DNA of 64,000 bases. Source: Bacillus pumilus. Its GTDB lineage: Bacteria; Bacillota; Bacilli; Bacillales; Bacillaceae. Location: assembly GCF_024498355.1 (NCBI RefSeq), contig NZ_CP101833.1, positions 2,895,001-2,959,000 of the forward strand. The letters run 5' to 3'. Made by a program: the position numbers and the translations under genes. Within the stretch, counting starts at the first letter, position 1. Each line of letters opens with the position of its first letter. The notes beneath the pieces are model-generated. The model was not told the origin of the DNA. It ran no database searches and worked only from the letters and a program-made list of their open reading frames with translations. This document shows positions 17,318 through 26,345 of this stretch, piece by piece.

Positions 17318-17366
17318 TTGTTCACGTTAACAATTTTATTGTAATCGTTTACAAAGTTGATTTCAA
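17318..17366 (-). promoter_or_regulatory. uxaC promoter with cre site and LacI-type operator
   Basis: On the minus strand, TTGAAA (17361-17366), 17 bp spacer, TACAAT (17338-17343). TGTAATCGTTTACA at 17340-17353 fits the CcpA cre consensus TGWAANCGNTNWCA at every position and overlaps the -10. Just downstream, at the predicted start, lies the palindrome TTGTTCACGTTAACAA (17318-17333), a LacI-type operator. Together these predict carbon catabolite repression plus induction by a uronate. Confidence 0.8.
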
Positions 17367-17378
17367 TCCTAAAATAGG

Positions 17379-17415
17379 AAAAAACGATCTCCTTTAAAAA
17401 AGAAAATCGTTTTTT
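17379..17415 (-). terminator. Terminator of yvrHG
   Basis: AAAAAACGAT/ATCGTTTTTT stem with a 17-base A-rich loop directly after the yvrG stop; T tracts on both strands. Confidence 0.65.
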
Positions 17416-17417
17416 GG

Positions 17418-19172
17418 CTATTTTACAGGTGATGATTTTTTTAGGATAATCGCAATAGTTGTTCCTGCATCTAGTTCACTTTCAACTTGAATATCACCGT
17501 CATGCAGCAAGACGAGCTCTTTTGCAATCGCCAGCCCGAGTCCTGTTCCATTCGTTGGATCGTTCGTATTTGTCCCTCTGTAGTAGCGGTTAAATAAATG
17601 ATCAACCGTTTCTTGTGCCATTCCGCATCCGTTGTCTTTCATTTCGATCCGAACTTCCTCATTTGTTTCCGATAAGGTAGCTGTAATATGAGTTCCTTTT
17701 TGGTTATGCTTGACTGCATTCGCTAGCAGGTTCTCAATCACTCGTCTGAACCAGGCTTTGTCGATCTCAAACATGACACCACCAGTTTGATCTTCAAAGG
17801 AGGATGGGTAATCTTCTGAAAATGAGCTTCTTGAAAACTCGTCCATAATGGATGCTAAGAATTCACCGAGCTCGACAGGTTTTCGATTAATAGGCAATGC
17901 GCCATTTTTCAGTCGATACGTGAGGTTTAAATCCTCAATCAAAGTCGACATATACTCTGATTTCTCACGGATGACCTGTCCCATTTCCATGACTTCTTCC
18001 TTGGACCATTGATATTGATTGGATTCAAGCATCAGTCCATAGCCGTAAATCGTACTAAGGGGCGTTTTCAAATCATGAGACAATCCTGCAATCCATTCTT
18101 CCCTTGTGGTTTGAATTTTTCTGCGGTTTGCTTCATTCTCTTTTAAGGTATTCGTGAGCTGATCCATTGTTTTGAGGATATCCTCAAACAACCGGTATTC
18201 CCGCTTAATACGGCCCTTTTTATTTTTACTAACTGGAATCCCTTTTCTGTTTGTTGGTTCCTGCAATTTATTTCTTGATAAAAAAATCAGCCAGCGAATA
18301 ATGTGATAGATCGGCAGCCCATAGCGATACGAGTACCATAATGTCATGACAATAATAATAGTGAGTGCAAGACCTGCAATCAGGATGGTTGTATATTGAT
18401 TTAAAGCATCTGTCTCTTTATCATACAGTTCGTCTGGGCTATATACTTTGTTTGGCACCGAAACGATCAAATATAGATTTTTATTCACTTTGATATAAGA
18501 CAGGTCACTTCTAAACTCCCAAGGCTTCGATTGGTACTTGAGCAATTCAACATCCGTTACGTTATGTTTCAAATCGTTTTTGGCTCGAATGCCTTTTAAA
18601 TATTTTCCTTCTTCATTGAACAGGTGCACCGATCCATTCATTCTTTTCAAGAATTCTTTCGTTTCAACCGAATATCGAGAAAGTGCAGCCAGATTTTTCT
18701 CATGCTGCTTCAGATAATTGGCTACCTTTATGCTGTTCGTTTTGAACCCATATAACACGATAAAGCTTTCTTGATCAATCTCAATTGGCCAGAAGTACAT
18801 CTTGTAATCTTTAAATTGTCTTTTTTCAAAGATCTTGATCATTTCATCCTTTTGATAGGATGTTGGAATATTTTTAGGAAGGTGATAGCTATACACGCTA
18901 TGTTTTTTTGAATCAATCACTTGCAGCCAGCCATCACGTTTTTTCACTGCTTGTTTGAGTTGGTCTTCAGCTTCCATTTTGCCATCCTCGTTAAAATAAA
19001 GCCAGCTCATGAGTGTATCACCATCAGCCTTTGTTAAACCAGTTTCGGCCATATTCTCATAGTGTTTTTTATAATATAGGTTCTCAGAGAACGTATTCCC
19101 GATCAGCAGAATCGCAATGACGATAAACATTTGCCCGACAAAGTGAAAGAAAAGTTTTGTTCGTAAATTCAT
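17418..19172 (-). CDS. yvrG: Sensor histidine kinase YvrG
   Basis: 584 residues. TM1 at ~8-28, a long extracytoplasmic sensor region, TM2 at ~258-280. The H box EEWIAGLSHDLKTPLSTIYG (~365-385) and ATPase motifs NLLANAVKHN, DNGCGM and GTGLGLAIAKEL follow. Length and neighbourhood match B. subtilis YvrG, which with YvrH affects cell-wall-related genes. It follows the regulator gene by 3 bases. Confidence 0.9.
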   Translation of the reverse strand: MNLRTKLFFHFVGQMFIVIAILLIGNTFSENLYYKKHYENMAETGLTKADGDTLMSWLYFNEDGKMEAEDQLKQAVKKRDGWLQVIDSKKHSVYSYHLPKNIPTSYQKDEMIKIFEKRQFKDYKMYFWPIEIDQESFIVLYGFKTNSIKVANYLKQHEKNLAALSRYSVETKEFLKRMNGSVHLFNEEGKYLKGIRAKNDLKHNVTDVELLKYQSKPWEFRSDLSYIKVNKNLYLIVSVPNKVYSPDELYDKETDALNQYTTILIAGLALTIIIVMTLWYSYRYGLPIYHIIRWLIFLSRNKLQEPTNRKGIPVSKNKKGRIKREYRLFEDILKTMDQLTNTLKENEANRRKIQTTREEWIAGLSHDLKTPLSTIYGYGLMLESNQYQWSKEEVMEMGQVIREKSEYMSTLIEDLNLTYRLKNGALPINRKPVELGEFLASIMDEFSRSSFSEDYPSSFEDQTGGVMFEIDKAWFRRVIENLLANAVKHNQKGTHITATLSETNEEVRIEMKDNGCGMAQETVDHLFNRYYRGTNTNDPTNGTGLGLAIAKELVLLHDGDIQVESELDAGTTIAIILKKSSPVK

Positions 19173-19175
19173 GAA

Positions 19176-19898
19176 TTAATTAAGAACCTTCACAGGATGC
19201 GGAATAAATTTATATCCCATACCACGGATGGTCACAATATATTCGGGCTGACTCGGATCTAATTCAATCTTTTCTCTCAGCTTTCGAATATGAACCATGA
19301 CGGTGTTGTTATCACCATATGATGGAACGCCCCATACTTTCTCATAAATTTGATCTTTTGAAAGAACCACATTCGGATGATCACAAAAGTACTTCAGCAA
19401 GGACAGAAGCTGAGCAGAGCATGCCGTCACCTCTCCTCTCACTTTCAGTTCGGCTGCATGAGGATGATAGGAGAAATGGGCATATTCATACTGGCTTTGA
19501 GCCTCTTCTTGCTCCTCCTGTAAGGAGATATATGTTCGGTTTAAGTGGGCCTTAATTCTAGCCACTAGCTCTAACGGGTTAAATGGCTTTGTGATGTAAT
19601 CGTCTGCACCTTGCGCAAAGCCTGTCAGCTTATCTACATCAGACGTTCTTGCAGTTAAATAGAAAATGGGCGCTTTCGTATATTTTCTCATTTCAGGAAG
19701 AACGTCAAAGCCAGATTTACCGGGCATCATCACATCTAGAAGTAAGAGGTGGATGTCCTCGTTTTTGACAACATCTAATGCTTCATCTGCATGGTAGGCT
19801 TTATAGATATGTTGAAATCCTTCTTTTTTTAATACGCGTTCAACCATTTTCACAATTGCTTCTTCGTCATCTGCAATCAATATTTTTGCTGTTTCCAC
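19176..19898 (-). CDS. yvrH: Response regulator YvrH (OmpR type)
   Basis: 240 residues. The receiver domain has phospho-acceptor D55 (LLLLDVMMPGKSG), TAR and KPF switch motifs, then a winged-helix DNA-binding domain (VMVHIRKLREKIE... VTIRGMGYKF). The GTG start follows a GGAAAGAG site. Partner of YvrG immediately downstream. Confidence 0.9.
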   Translation of the reverse strand: METAKILIADDEEAIVKMVERVLKKEGFQHIYKAYHADEALDVVKNEDIHLLLLDVMMPGKSGFDVLPEMRKYTKAPIFYLTARTSDVDKLTGFAQGADDYITKPFNPLELVARIKAHLNRTYISLQEEQEEAQSQYEYAHFSYHPHAAELKVRGEVTACSAQLLSLLKYFCDHPNVVLSKDQIYEKVWGVPSYGDNNTVMVHIRKLREKIELDPSQPEYIVTIRGMGYKFIPHPVKVLN

Positions 19899-20033
19899 GC
19901 ATCTCTTTCCTTTCCAGCTATGATCTCTAACCGTATATTACCATTGTCTAAAGTAAAAAAGTACCTCTTTTCTGCATAAAAGCGAAAAAATATCAACTGG
20001 AGAAAATGGAAGCATTAGGTATTTTCAGGGGAC

Positions 20034-20062
20034 GCAAAAAAACTCGGTAGTCATACCGAGTT
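20034..20062 (-). terminator. Terminator of fhuBGC
   Basis: AACTCGGTA-gtca-TACCGAGTT followed by A/T-rich sequence (six T on the minus strand), 14 bases after the fhuC stop. Confidence 0.85.
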
Positions 20063-20075
20063 CCTTGTCCATCTA

Positions 20076-20891
20076 TTATCCATTCACAGCTTCTAGCTTT
20101 CTTTCATGATTCATTAAGTCATATGTTAAACAGATCGGCTTATTTGTTCTAGGATCAAGAACAATTTCTGCATCAATGTGGAACACCTGACCGAGTACCT
20201 CTTTGGTCATGACCTCATGAGGCGTACCGTCTTTTATGACTTTTCCTTGATTGAGGGCAATCATGTAATGTGAAAAGCGCGCTGCATGATTCAAATCATG
20301 AATGACCATCAGCACAGTTCGGCCCTGCTCTCTGTTTAAGCGTTCTAATAGCTGAAGAATCTCAAGCTGATGCGCAAGATCTAAATACGTCGTAGGTTCA
20401 TCTAATAGGAGCAGCTCTGTTTCCTGAGCAAGTGCCATCGCAATCCACACTCGCTGACGCTGTCCACCGGAGAGTGCTTCAATTGGCCGGTCATGAAAAG
20501 CGATCATCCCAGTTTCCTCAAGCGCCCATCTGATGATTCGTTTATCTTCATTTGATAAGCGTCCAAATCCATTTTGATGTGGGAAACGTCCATATGACAC
20601 AAGCTCATAGACTGTCAGCCCGCTTGGAGCTTCTGGAGACTGCGGTAAGATCGCCATTTGTTTTGAAATTTCTTTTGTTGGCGTTTGATGGATGGCCTGG
20701 CCATTTAAGTAAACAGCTCCTTGATTGGATTTCATGATACGGGACATTGTTTTTAAAATCGTTGATTTCCCGCACCCATTCGGTCCAATCAATGTGGTCA
20801 CCTTGCCTTTTGGGATACTGATATTTAAATCGTCTACAATCAAACGGTCATTATAGCCAATACAAAGCTTTTCTGTTTCGAGCGATTTCAT
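20076..20891 (-). CDS. fhuC: Ferric hydroxamate ABC transporter ATP-binding protein
   Basis: 271 residues. Walker A GPNGCGKST (~37-45), signature LSGGQRQRVW, Walker B LLLLDEPTTYLD and an H-loop in VIHDLNHAAR; length as FhuC. It energises the FhuBG channel. Start ATG has GAAGGAG 10 bases upstream. Third gene of the Fur-controlled fhuB-G-C operon. Confidence 0.9.
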   Translation of the reverse strand: MKSLETEKLCIGYNDRLIVDDLNISIPKGKVTTLIGPNGCGKSTILKTMSRIMKSNQGAVYLNGQAIHQTPTKEISKQMAILPQSPEAPSGLTVYELVSYGRFPHQNGFGRLSNEDKRIIRWALEETGMIAFHDRPIEALSGGQRQRVWIAMALAQETELLLLDEPTTYLDLAHQLEILQLLERLNREQGRTVLMVIHDLNHAARFSHYMIALNQGKVIKDGTPHEVMTKEVLGQVFHIDAEIVLDPRTNKPICLTYDLMNHERKLEAVNG

Positions 20892-20912
20892 ATGTTGTAC
20901 TCTCCTTCCTCA

Positions 20913-21935
20913 TTAGTTCGTTTTCATCAATAAATAAATGAAGTAAGGTGCGCCTAAAGCAGAAACGACAAGACCAACTGGCACCTCTGATGGTGCCAGT
21001 ATGACGCGGCCAAGTGTGTCTGCCAGTAATAATAGCAGCGCACCAATCATAGCGGAGGCTGGTATCATTCCTTGATGCTTCGGTCCAACAAGCTTTCTCG
21101 CCAAGTGCGGGGCAGCTAACCCCAAGAAAGAAATACTTCCTGCAACAGCGACACTAGCACCTGCTAATGCAACGGCAATCAGCATGAGAAAGCTTCTTTC
21201 TTTATGAACCGAAATCCCTAAGCCGTAGGAAAGCTGGTCACCCAAATTCATGATATTTAAGTAGCGTGCTCTTACAACTGCTAATACAAGGAAAATCAGC
21301 ATCCACGGCAGGACAGACAGGACATACGTCCAGCTTGAGCCCCAAATGCTTCCGGATAACCACACAATCGCTTGGTTAAAATCATTTGGGCTCATTTTTA
21401 ATTGAATCACCACAATTGCTGCTGAAAATGCAGCATTGACGCCAATACCAGTTAAGATCAAACGAACAGGTGTGATGCCCTTTTTCCACGCTAACACATA
21501 GATGAGAAATGCAGCAAAGCCTGCACCTACAAAAGCGAAGAGCGGCAGTACAAAAATCGTAAAATCACCTAAGTTCGACATAGAGCCTTGAAATGCAAAA
21601 ATAAACAAAACAACTGCAAAGCCTGCGCCCGCATTGACACCAAGAATACCGGGATCGGCTAAACCGTTTTGAGAAACACCTTGCCAAATCGCTCCTGATA
21701 CAGCAATAGAAGCGCCAACAAGTAAAGCGATGACCATTCTTGGAAGTCTGAACTCGAATAATACAAGCTCATCCATTTCACTTCCGAATCCAAAAAATGT
21801 TTTCAATGTCTCCATCGGAGAAATACGAATTTCTCCAGTATTTAAACTAATAAGGAACACAGCGACGATCGCCAAAAAGATCATGAGCATCGTTCGTTTG
21901 TATTTCTTTTTCTTTGCCTGCTGCACCATTTCCAT
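20913..21935 (-). CDS. fhuG: Ferric hydroxamate ABC transporter permease FhuG
   Basis: 340 residues with ten membrane helices of the FecCD family (FRLPRMVIALLVGASIAVSG; GSISFLGLAAPHLARKLVG; EVPVGLVVSALGAPYFIYLL). The start abuts the fhuB stop with no gap. Forms the channel as a heterodimer with FhuB. Confidence 0.88.
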   Translation of the reverse strand: MEMVQQAKKKKYKRTMLMIFLAIVAVFLISLNTGEIRISPMETLKTFFGFGSEMDELVLFEFRLPRMVIALLVGASIAVSGAIWQGVSQNGLADPGILGVNAGAGFAVVLFIFAFQGSMSNLGDFTIFVLPLFAFVGAGFAAFLIYVLAWKKGITPVRLILTGIGVNAAFSAAIVVIQLKMSPNDFNQAIVWLSGSIWGSSWTYVLSVLPWMLIFLVLAVVRARYLNIMNLGDQLSYGLGISVHKERSFLMLIAVALAGASVAVAGSISFLGLAAPHLARKLVGPKHQGMIPASAMIGALLLLLADTLGRVILAPSEVPVGLVVSALGAPYFIYLLMKTN

Positions 21936-22988
21936 CTAAATCCCGCTCCTTTCACGTCTAGCTAAATATAAGAAGAAAGGAACGCCTATAATCGCAGTAA
22001 TGGCTCCGACTGGCGTTTCAAATGGGGCATTGACCAGCCTTGCAGCAATGTCTGCATAAATTAACAGAACAGCCCCTAAAATAGCTGAGCATGGGATAAT
22101 CCATCGATAGTCAACTCCGACCAAGAAACGAGTGACATGAGGAATGACAAGCCCGATAAAACCAATAGAACCTGCCACCGACACGGCAGCACCTGTTAAA
22201 AGAATGACGACCAATATTCCAAGTACCTTGACAGTTTTCGTGTACTGCCCAAGTCCTTTTGCCAATTCATCGCCTAAGCTGAGAACAGTGATCGAGCGGG
22301 CAAGAACCATCGCGATCATGAGTCCTGCAATCGCAACCGGAATAATGATGTGAATATTGCTCCAATTCACACCTGCCACGCCGCCAGCATACCAAAAGCT
22401 CATGTCTTGAGCGACATCAAACCGGATGGCGATTGCTGAGGAGATGGAGCTTAAAAGTGCCCCAACAGCCGTACCAGCTAATGCGAGCTTTACTGGGGTC
22501 AATCCACCTTTTGAAAGAGTACCGACACCAAACACAATAGAGGCACCGAGTGCTGCACCAACAAATGACCAAAGAATTAATGTAAAAGAAGATTGCCCTG
22601 GGAAAAAAGCAAACGCAATGGCAATCGCAAATGCAGAGCCATTTGTCACGCCCATAATTTCAGGAGACGCAAGCGCATTTCTTGTCATGCCTTGCATAAT
22701 GGCCCCCGATACGGCTAAAAAGGAACCGACGAGTGCAGCTCCAACTGTACGAGGCAACCTTAATTCCCGGATGATTTGATGTGAAGTTTGTTGTGGATCA
22801 AAATGAAAGACGGCTTCCCATACAGTGTGCAAATGAATGTTCGCCGCTCCTAGTGATACCGATAAAAAAAGACCAAATACTAAAGCGATGATTCCTATGG
22901 TGATAACAGCTGCTGTTCCAAAGGGCTTCGTGACAATATCAATCGCATCGTCTTTGGCTGGCAGCTGTTTATTCGATTGTGAGCCCAA
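21936..22988 (-). CDS. fhuB: Ferric hydroxamate ABC transporter permease FhuB
   Basis: 350 residues, FecCD family, with family signatures LRLPRTVGAALVGSFLAVSG and GSIGFIGLVIPHVTRFLVG. A TTG start is used, with AAGGAAG upstream. First gene of the operon, divergent from fhuD, with a Fur box in its leader. Substrates are probably ferrichrome-type and ferrioxamine-type hydroxamates, from homology to the B. subtilis system. Confidence 0.88.
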   Translation of the reverse strand: MGSQSNKQLPAKDDAIDIVTKPFGTAAVITIGIIALVFGLFLSVSLGAANIHLHTVWEAVFHFDPQQTSHQIIRELRLPRTVGAALVGSFLAVSGAIMQGMTRNALASPEIMGVTNGSAFAIAIAFAFFPGQSSFTLILWSFVGAALGASIVFGVGTLSKGGLTPVKLALAGTAVGALLSSISSAIAIRFDVAQDMSFWYAGGVAGVNWSNIHIIIPVAIAGLMIAMVLARSITVLSLGDELAKGLGQYTKTVKVLGILVVILLTGAAVSVAGSIGFIGLVIPHVTRFLVGVDYRWIIPCSAILGAVLLIYADIAARLVNAPFETPVGAITAIIGVPFFLYLARRERSGI

Positions 22989-23029
22989 AACCAGTCTCTT
23001 CCTTTCCGTTCATATCTATTCCTTATTAG

Positions 23030-23062
23030 TGATAATGATTATCAATCTCGAAGTCTAGTATA
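23030..23062 (-). promoter_or_regulatory. fhuB promoter and Fur box
   Basis: TGATAATGATTATCA (23030-23044) is a perfect 7-1-7 Fur box. A -10 TATACT (minus strand, 23057-23062) lies just upstream, so Fur bound here would cover the start of transcription and repress under iron sufficiency. Confidence 0.85.
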
Positions 23063-23171
23063 TCACTTTCTTTTCTTTTTGAAATCATTGTTCTGATCAT
23101 TTTCTTTATTTCCACCAAAAAAACCAGGAGAATTTCACTATTTTCATTTAGGTTCTAAAATAGCCGATGCA

Positions 23172-23221
23172 TTTTTGTTCCCATCATGTTACGATATAAT
23201 TGATATTGATAATCATTATCA
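23172..23221 (+). promoter_or_regulatory. fhuD promoter and Fur box
   Basis: A perfect TATAAT at 23195-23200 with a poor -35 (TTTTTG, 17 bp spacing), followed at 23207-23221 by a second perfect Fur box, TGATAATCATTATCA, at the expected transcription start. Each arm of the divergent pair has its own Fur site. Confidence 0.85.
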
Positions 23222-23248
23222 AAAATGTTCGAATGGGAGAGAACCTTT

Positions 23249-24187
23249 GTGAAAAAACGAACTGGATTTCTTTTGATTTCCTTAACCATCCTCATGCTTT
23301 TTACAGCTGCTTGCGGCAGCACTTCAAATAAAAAATCTGGTGCCAAAAAGAATGACACGATCACCTATCAAGATGCAAAAGGTGAGGTCAAACTCCCTCA
23401 AGATCCGAAACGAATTGTGCTCCTTGCAGAAAGCTACTACGGAGACCTCGTTACACTTGGCAAGACCCCGATGGCTGCAACTGCGCCCATCTTCAAAAAC
23501 CCTTTCTATCAAGGAAAAACGGAAGGGGTTAAAAATCTTGGAACGACTCCCTCTGTCGAAAAAGTAGCAGCTTTGAAGCCAGATATGATTATTGCTTGGG
23601 GAGAAGATGAGAAATTTGATCAATACAAAAAAATCGCTCCAACCGTTGCGATTAAATACAATCAATATTCTTTTAAAGATCAGCTAAAAGAATTCGGTAA
23701 AATGACAGGCACATCGAAAAAAGCAGCAGATTGGATCACAAAATGGGATGCCAAAATCGCTGAAGTGAAACCAAAAGTAACAAAAGCTGTCGGAAACAAA
23801 ACGGTTTCTATCGTATCGCCATTTGATAAAGGCATTTATATTTTCGGAAACACATTTGCACGCGGCGGTGAAATCATTTATGACGAGTTGAAATTAAAAG
23901 CACCGAAGGCAGTCAAAAAAGAAGCCATCGATAGCGGCGTAGGCTATGCAAATATTTCTCTTGAGAAACTTCCAGAATTCGCAGGCGACTATATTTTCAC
24001 CAGTCCGTGGAGCGGCTCTAAAAGTAATGGAGAGCAAGTGTATAAAAGCAGCATCTGGACATCACTTCCTGCTGTTCAAAACAAACATGTATTTGAAATA
24101 GACCCCGTCGGTTACTTCTTTAATGACCCAGTGTCACTAGAAGGACAGCTCGAGTTTATTGTGGACCGATTAACCTCTGCATCATAA
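23249..24187 (+). CDS. fhuD: Ferric hydroxamate-binding lipoprotein
   Basis: 312 residues from GTG 23249 (GGGAGAG 7 bases upstream; an ATG at 23225 would overlap that site). Signal with lipobox LFTAACG, cysteine ~18. The body follows B. subtilis FhuD: PKRIVLLAESYYGDLVTLG, NPFYQGKTEGVKNLG, SVEKVAALKPD, SISLEKLPEFAGDYIF-like and DPVSLEGQLEFI. It captures ferric hydroxamates outside the membrane for FhuBGC. Confidence 0.92.
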   Translation: MKKRTGFLLISLTILMLFTAACGSTSNKKSGAKKNDTITYQDAKGEVKLPQDPKRIVLLAESYYGDLVTLGKTPMAATAPIFKNPFYQGKTEGVKNLGTTPSVEKVAALKPDMIIAWGEDEKFDQYKKIAPTVAIKYNQYSFKDQLKEFGKMTGTSKKAADWITKWDAKIAEVKPKVTKAVGNKTVSIVSPFDKGIYIFGNTFARGGEIIYDELKLKAPKAVKKEAIDSGVGYANISLEKLPEFAGDYIFTSPWSGSKSNGEQVYKSSIWTSLPAVQNKHVFEIDPVGYFFNDPVSLEGQLEFIVDRLTSAS

Positions 24188-24191
24188 AAAA

Positions 24192-24217
24192 ACGTTTCTC
24201 CATTTTTGGAGAAACGT
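24192..24217. terminator. Bidirectional terminator between fhuD and yvsH
   Basis: ACGTTTCTCC-atttttt loop-GGAGAAACGT between converging genes, with A-rich and T-rich flanks. Confidence 0.85.
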
Positions 24218-24222
24218 CTTCC

Positions 24223-25629
24223 TTATTCCGTTCCTTTGGCAAATCCTTTTGACATGAATGGATAAAGCAGAATACCAACTAAGAACAGACCTATTCCGAG
24301 ACCAAATGTTTTCAAATCAGCTGTTCCTGAAATAATGACCCAAGCGGAATATCCCATAGCAACAAGTGCGATGATTCCGTCTCTTGTTCGATTACCTTTT
24401 TGAAGCTCATATGTGTCTCCTTGCATGATGACTTTAAAGCTGTAGATCGAAGACACGATATACGGAATGAGATACGCAAGTGTCGCTGATGTTGTTAAAA
24501 AGGTAAAGGCTTCATTAATCGTGCGTGACATGACTGAGAAAATAAACAGCTGGGACATGATATTTGTGACAGTCAAAGCGAAGGCAGGACTGCCTTTTTT
24601 GTTTGTTTTTGCAAATACTGCTGGGAAGTCGCCTGCCTTTGCTGCTTGATAAGGTACTTCTGAACCGAGTAAGATCCAGCCAAGCATTGAGCCAAATAAA
24701 CAAATGATCGCAAGCAGTGCCATGACAATACCGCCAGCCGGCCCAATAATGAGCTGAAGCACGTCCACGAATGGTTTGTCTGAGCCTTGCAATTGATCAT
24801 GCGGCAGAACGCCCATTGTAATCAGCGTGATAATCATGTAGATCGAAAGTGCGATTAGAAGACCCGTAATCGTCGCACGTTTCACATCGCGCTGCGAAGA
24901 CGCTCTCCCTGATAAAATAACCGCAGATTCGATTCCGATAAATGCCCATAGGGTGGAAATGGCCGCATGATGAATTTGGCCTCCAAGTCCGAGCACTCCT
25001 TCGCCTCCTGATGCAACCGGGAAGTAATAATGCTCAAATAATGCCGTTTGGAATGCAAATAAGCCCGCTACAATAAAAAGGACGAATCCGAGCACCTTTG
25101 AAAAGGTCGTAATAAAGTTTAATTTACTTGCAGCACTTAAGCTTGTGATTAAAATGGTATGTGTTCCCCATAGAAGGATGGTACATACGATAAAGGTCAT
25201 GAGTTGACCAAGTGTGATCGTTTCTTTTCCAAAGGTAAAGATCACCGTCTTTACGGTTAAAATAGGGAAAAAAGTCGTTAAATAACCGGCAAGGCTCGTA
25301 ATAATGGCGACATTACTAATCCAGCTCGCCACCCAATATCCCCAAACCATTGTAAAACCGGCTGCTTTTCCCTTTTTCGGATCTTTAAAAAGCGCCCTTG
25401 CATAACTTTGTGGTCCTGCCGTCAGCTGCGGCTTATGAATGGATAAATGCCCAAATACAAGTGCAATCATCAGCACACCGCCACCTGTGACAAGCCATGC
25501 CATCGTCACACCTAAAGGACTTGCGTGCTGGGCAAGCGTACTTGGCAGCATAAAGATGCCTGAACCTACCATATTTCCGACGACAAATGCCGTCAATAAC
25601 CAAAAACCCCATTTTTTTGTCTGTTCCAT
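24223..25629 (-). CDS. yvsH: APC-family basic amino acid permease, lysine-riboswitch controlled
   Basis: 468 residues from ATG 25629 (GGAGG 7 bases upstream; an in-frame ATG at 25722 adds 31 unlikely residues). Twelve membrane helices; the N-terminal GNMVGSGIFMLPSTLAQ is the conserved substrate-binding unwound helix of APC antiporters, and the protein resembles arginine/ornithine- and lysine-type exchangers. The lysine riboswitch in its leader argues strongly for lysine import, as proposed for B. subtilis YvsH. Confidence 0.9.
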   Translation of the reverse strand: MEQTKKWGFWLLTAFVVGNMVGSGIFMLPSTLAQHASPLGVTMAWLVTGGGVLMIALVFGHLSIHKPQLTAGPQSYARALFKDPKKGKAAGFTMVWGYWVASWISNVAIITSLAGYLTTFFPILTVKTVIFTFGKETITLGQLMTFIVCTILLWGTHTILITSLSAASKLNFITTFSKVLGFVLFIVAGLFAFQTALFEHYYFPVASGGEGVLGLGGQIHHAAISTLWAFIGIESAVILSGRASSQRDVKRATITGLLIALSIYMIITLITMGVLPHDQLQGSDKPFVDVLQLIIGPAGGIVMALLAIICLFGSMLGWILLGSEVPYQAAKAGDFPAVFAKTNKKGSPAFALTVTNIMSQLFIFSVMSRTINEAFTFLTTSATLAYLIPYIVSSIYSFKVIMQGDTYELQKGNRTRDGIIALVAMGYSAWVIISGTADLKTFGLGIGLFLVGILLYPFMSKGFAKGTE

Positions 25630-25772
25630 TTCCGTACCTCCGTTATATTCACTTTGGACCAGACCCGGCAGCATCTTCATTGATATATTTGTGAAGCAAT
25701 GACTTGCATTCTTTATGTTCATAATGGGTCACTTTCTTAACAGCATACCCTTATCTTTGTCACTGAGAACAT

Positions 25773-26013
25773 AAAAAAAAGCCTGAACAAAAGTCCATGC
25801 TTTTCAAAACATACACCTTGATCTCCGGATAGCCCTCCACGCTTTTAGACGTGGCAGTCCTGCATTTATTCAATGCAGACCCAGCATAAAGAAAGTTGGA
25901 GCTCTCTCTACACTTCGGCGCTGATGCCTTTTTCCCATGATCAACGATTCCATCTCTCCCATGAGTGACTCATCATCCGCGCAACCTCTACCTCACTGAG
26001 ACATAGCGTGAGG
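25773..26013 (-). promoter_or_regulatory. Lysine riboswitch (L box) with terminator
   Basis: Reading the minus strand from ~26010: GAGGTAGAGGTTGCGCGGA, TGATGAGTCA, GGGAAAAAGGCATCAGC, GCCGAAGTG, GCTGGGTCTGCAT, GGACTGCCACG, GAGGGCTATCCGGAG. These are the conserved L-box blocks in the right order. A terminator follows (25781-25800, GCATGGAC/GTTCAGGC with one mismatch, then eight T at 25773-25780). Lysine binding should favour termination ahead of yvsH. The gap 25630-25772 is leader only. Confidence 0.93.
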
Positions 26014-26038
26014 ATTTCTATTCATTTTTACTACACGA

Positions 26039-26067
26039 AGGTTATCAAACATTTTCACATCTGTCAA
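26039..26067 (-). promoter_or_regulatory. yvsH promoter
   Basis: TTGACA (26062-26067) - 17 bp - TAACCT (26039-26044) on the minus strand, about 20 bases ahead of the lysine aptamer. Confidence 0.65.
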
Positions 26068-26081
26068 AGGGAAAAACATAG

Positions 26082-26114
26082 AAAAAAGACAGAGGAATGA
26101 TTCTCTGCCTTTTA
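26082..26114 (-). terminator. Terminator of the 47-residue gene
   Basis: GGCAGAG / CTCTGTC stem (minus strand) followed by six T; starts 6 bases after the stop at 26120. The yvsH promoter begins ~30 bases before it, so the hairpin insulates the riboswitch. Confidence 0.75.
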
Positions 26115-26119
26115 CCTGC

Positions 26120-26263
26120 TTATTGATGATTGTTTTTCTTCTTTTGTACAGCTTCCTGAAGCGGATCGCCTGCTAGTTCTTTACTTGCTTCTTCTAACAG
26201 CTGATCTACCTGCTTGTGGTCTTTCTCACTTTTCGCCTTTTTATCCTTTTGGAAAAATGACAT
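26120..26263 (-). CDS. Small highly charged protein (47 residues), unknown
   Basis: ATG 26263 is preceded by GGGAGGAAACAGCG, a strong ribosome site, and the gene ends in its own terminator, so it is very likely translated. The product begins MSFFQKDKKAKSEKDHKQ, is K/E/Q-rich, predicted helical, with no membrane segment and no cysteine. It lies between the marR gene and yvsH on the minus strand. I do not recognise a family; the charge pattern recalls small basic regulators or spore/stress micro-proteins, but no function is claimed. Confidence 0.75.
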   Translation of the reverse strand: MSFFQKDKKAKSEKDHKQVDQLLEEASKELAGDPLQEAVQKKKNNHQ

Positions 26264-26345
26264 CGCTGTTTCCTCCCTTTTCATAAAATGCGGTTGCCTG
26301 TTTAATTTGTGCTACAGTTCGCCGCATTATACAAAATGGAAAGGC

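Noticed and set aside
22426..22779. Long open frames antisense to fhuB and to other membrane-protein genes
   Set aside because: They are shadows produced by codon bias on the opposite strand of clearly conserved genes; no ribosome sites or family motifs.
25800..26020. Leader of yvsH first considered as a T-box
   Set aside because: No AGGGUGGNACCGCG T-box sequence; the blocks fit the lysine L box instead.
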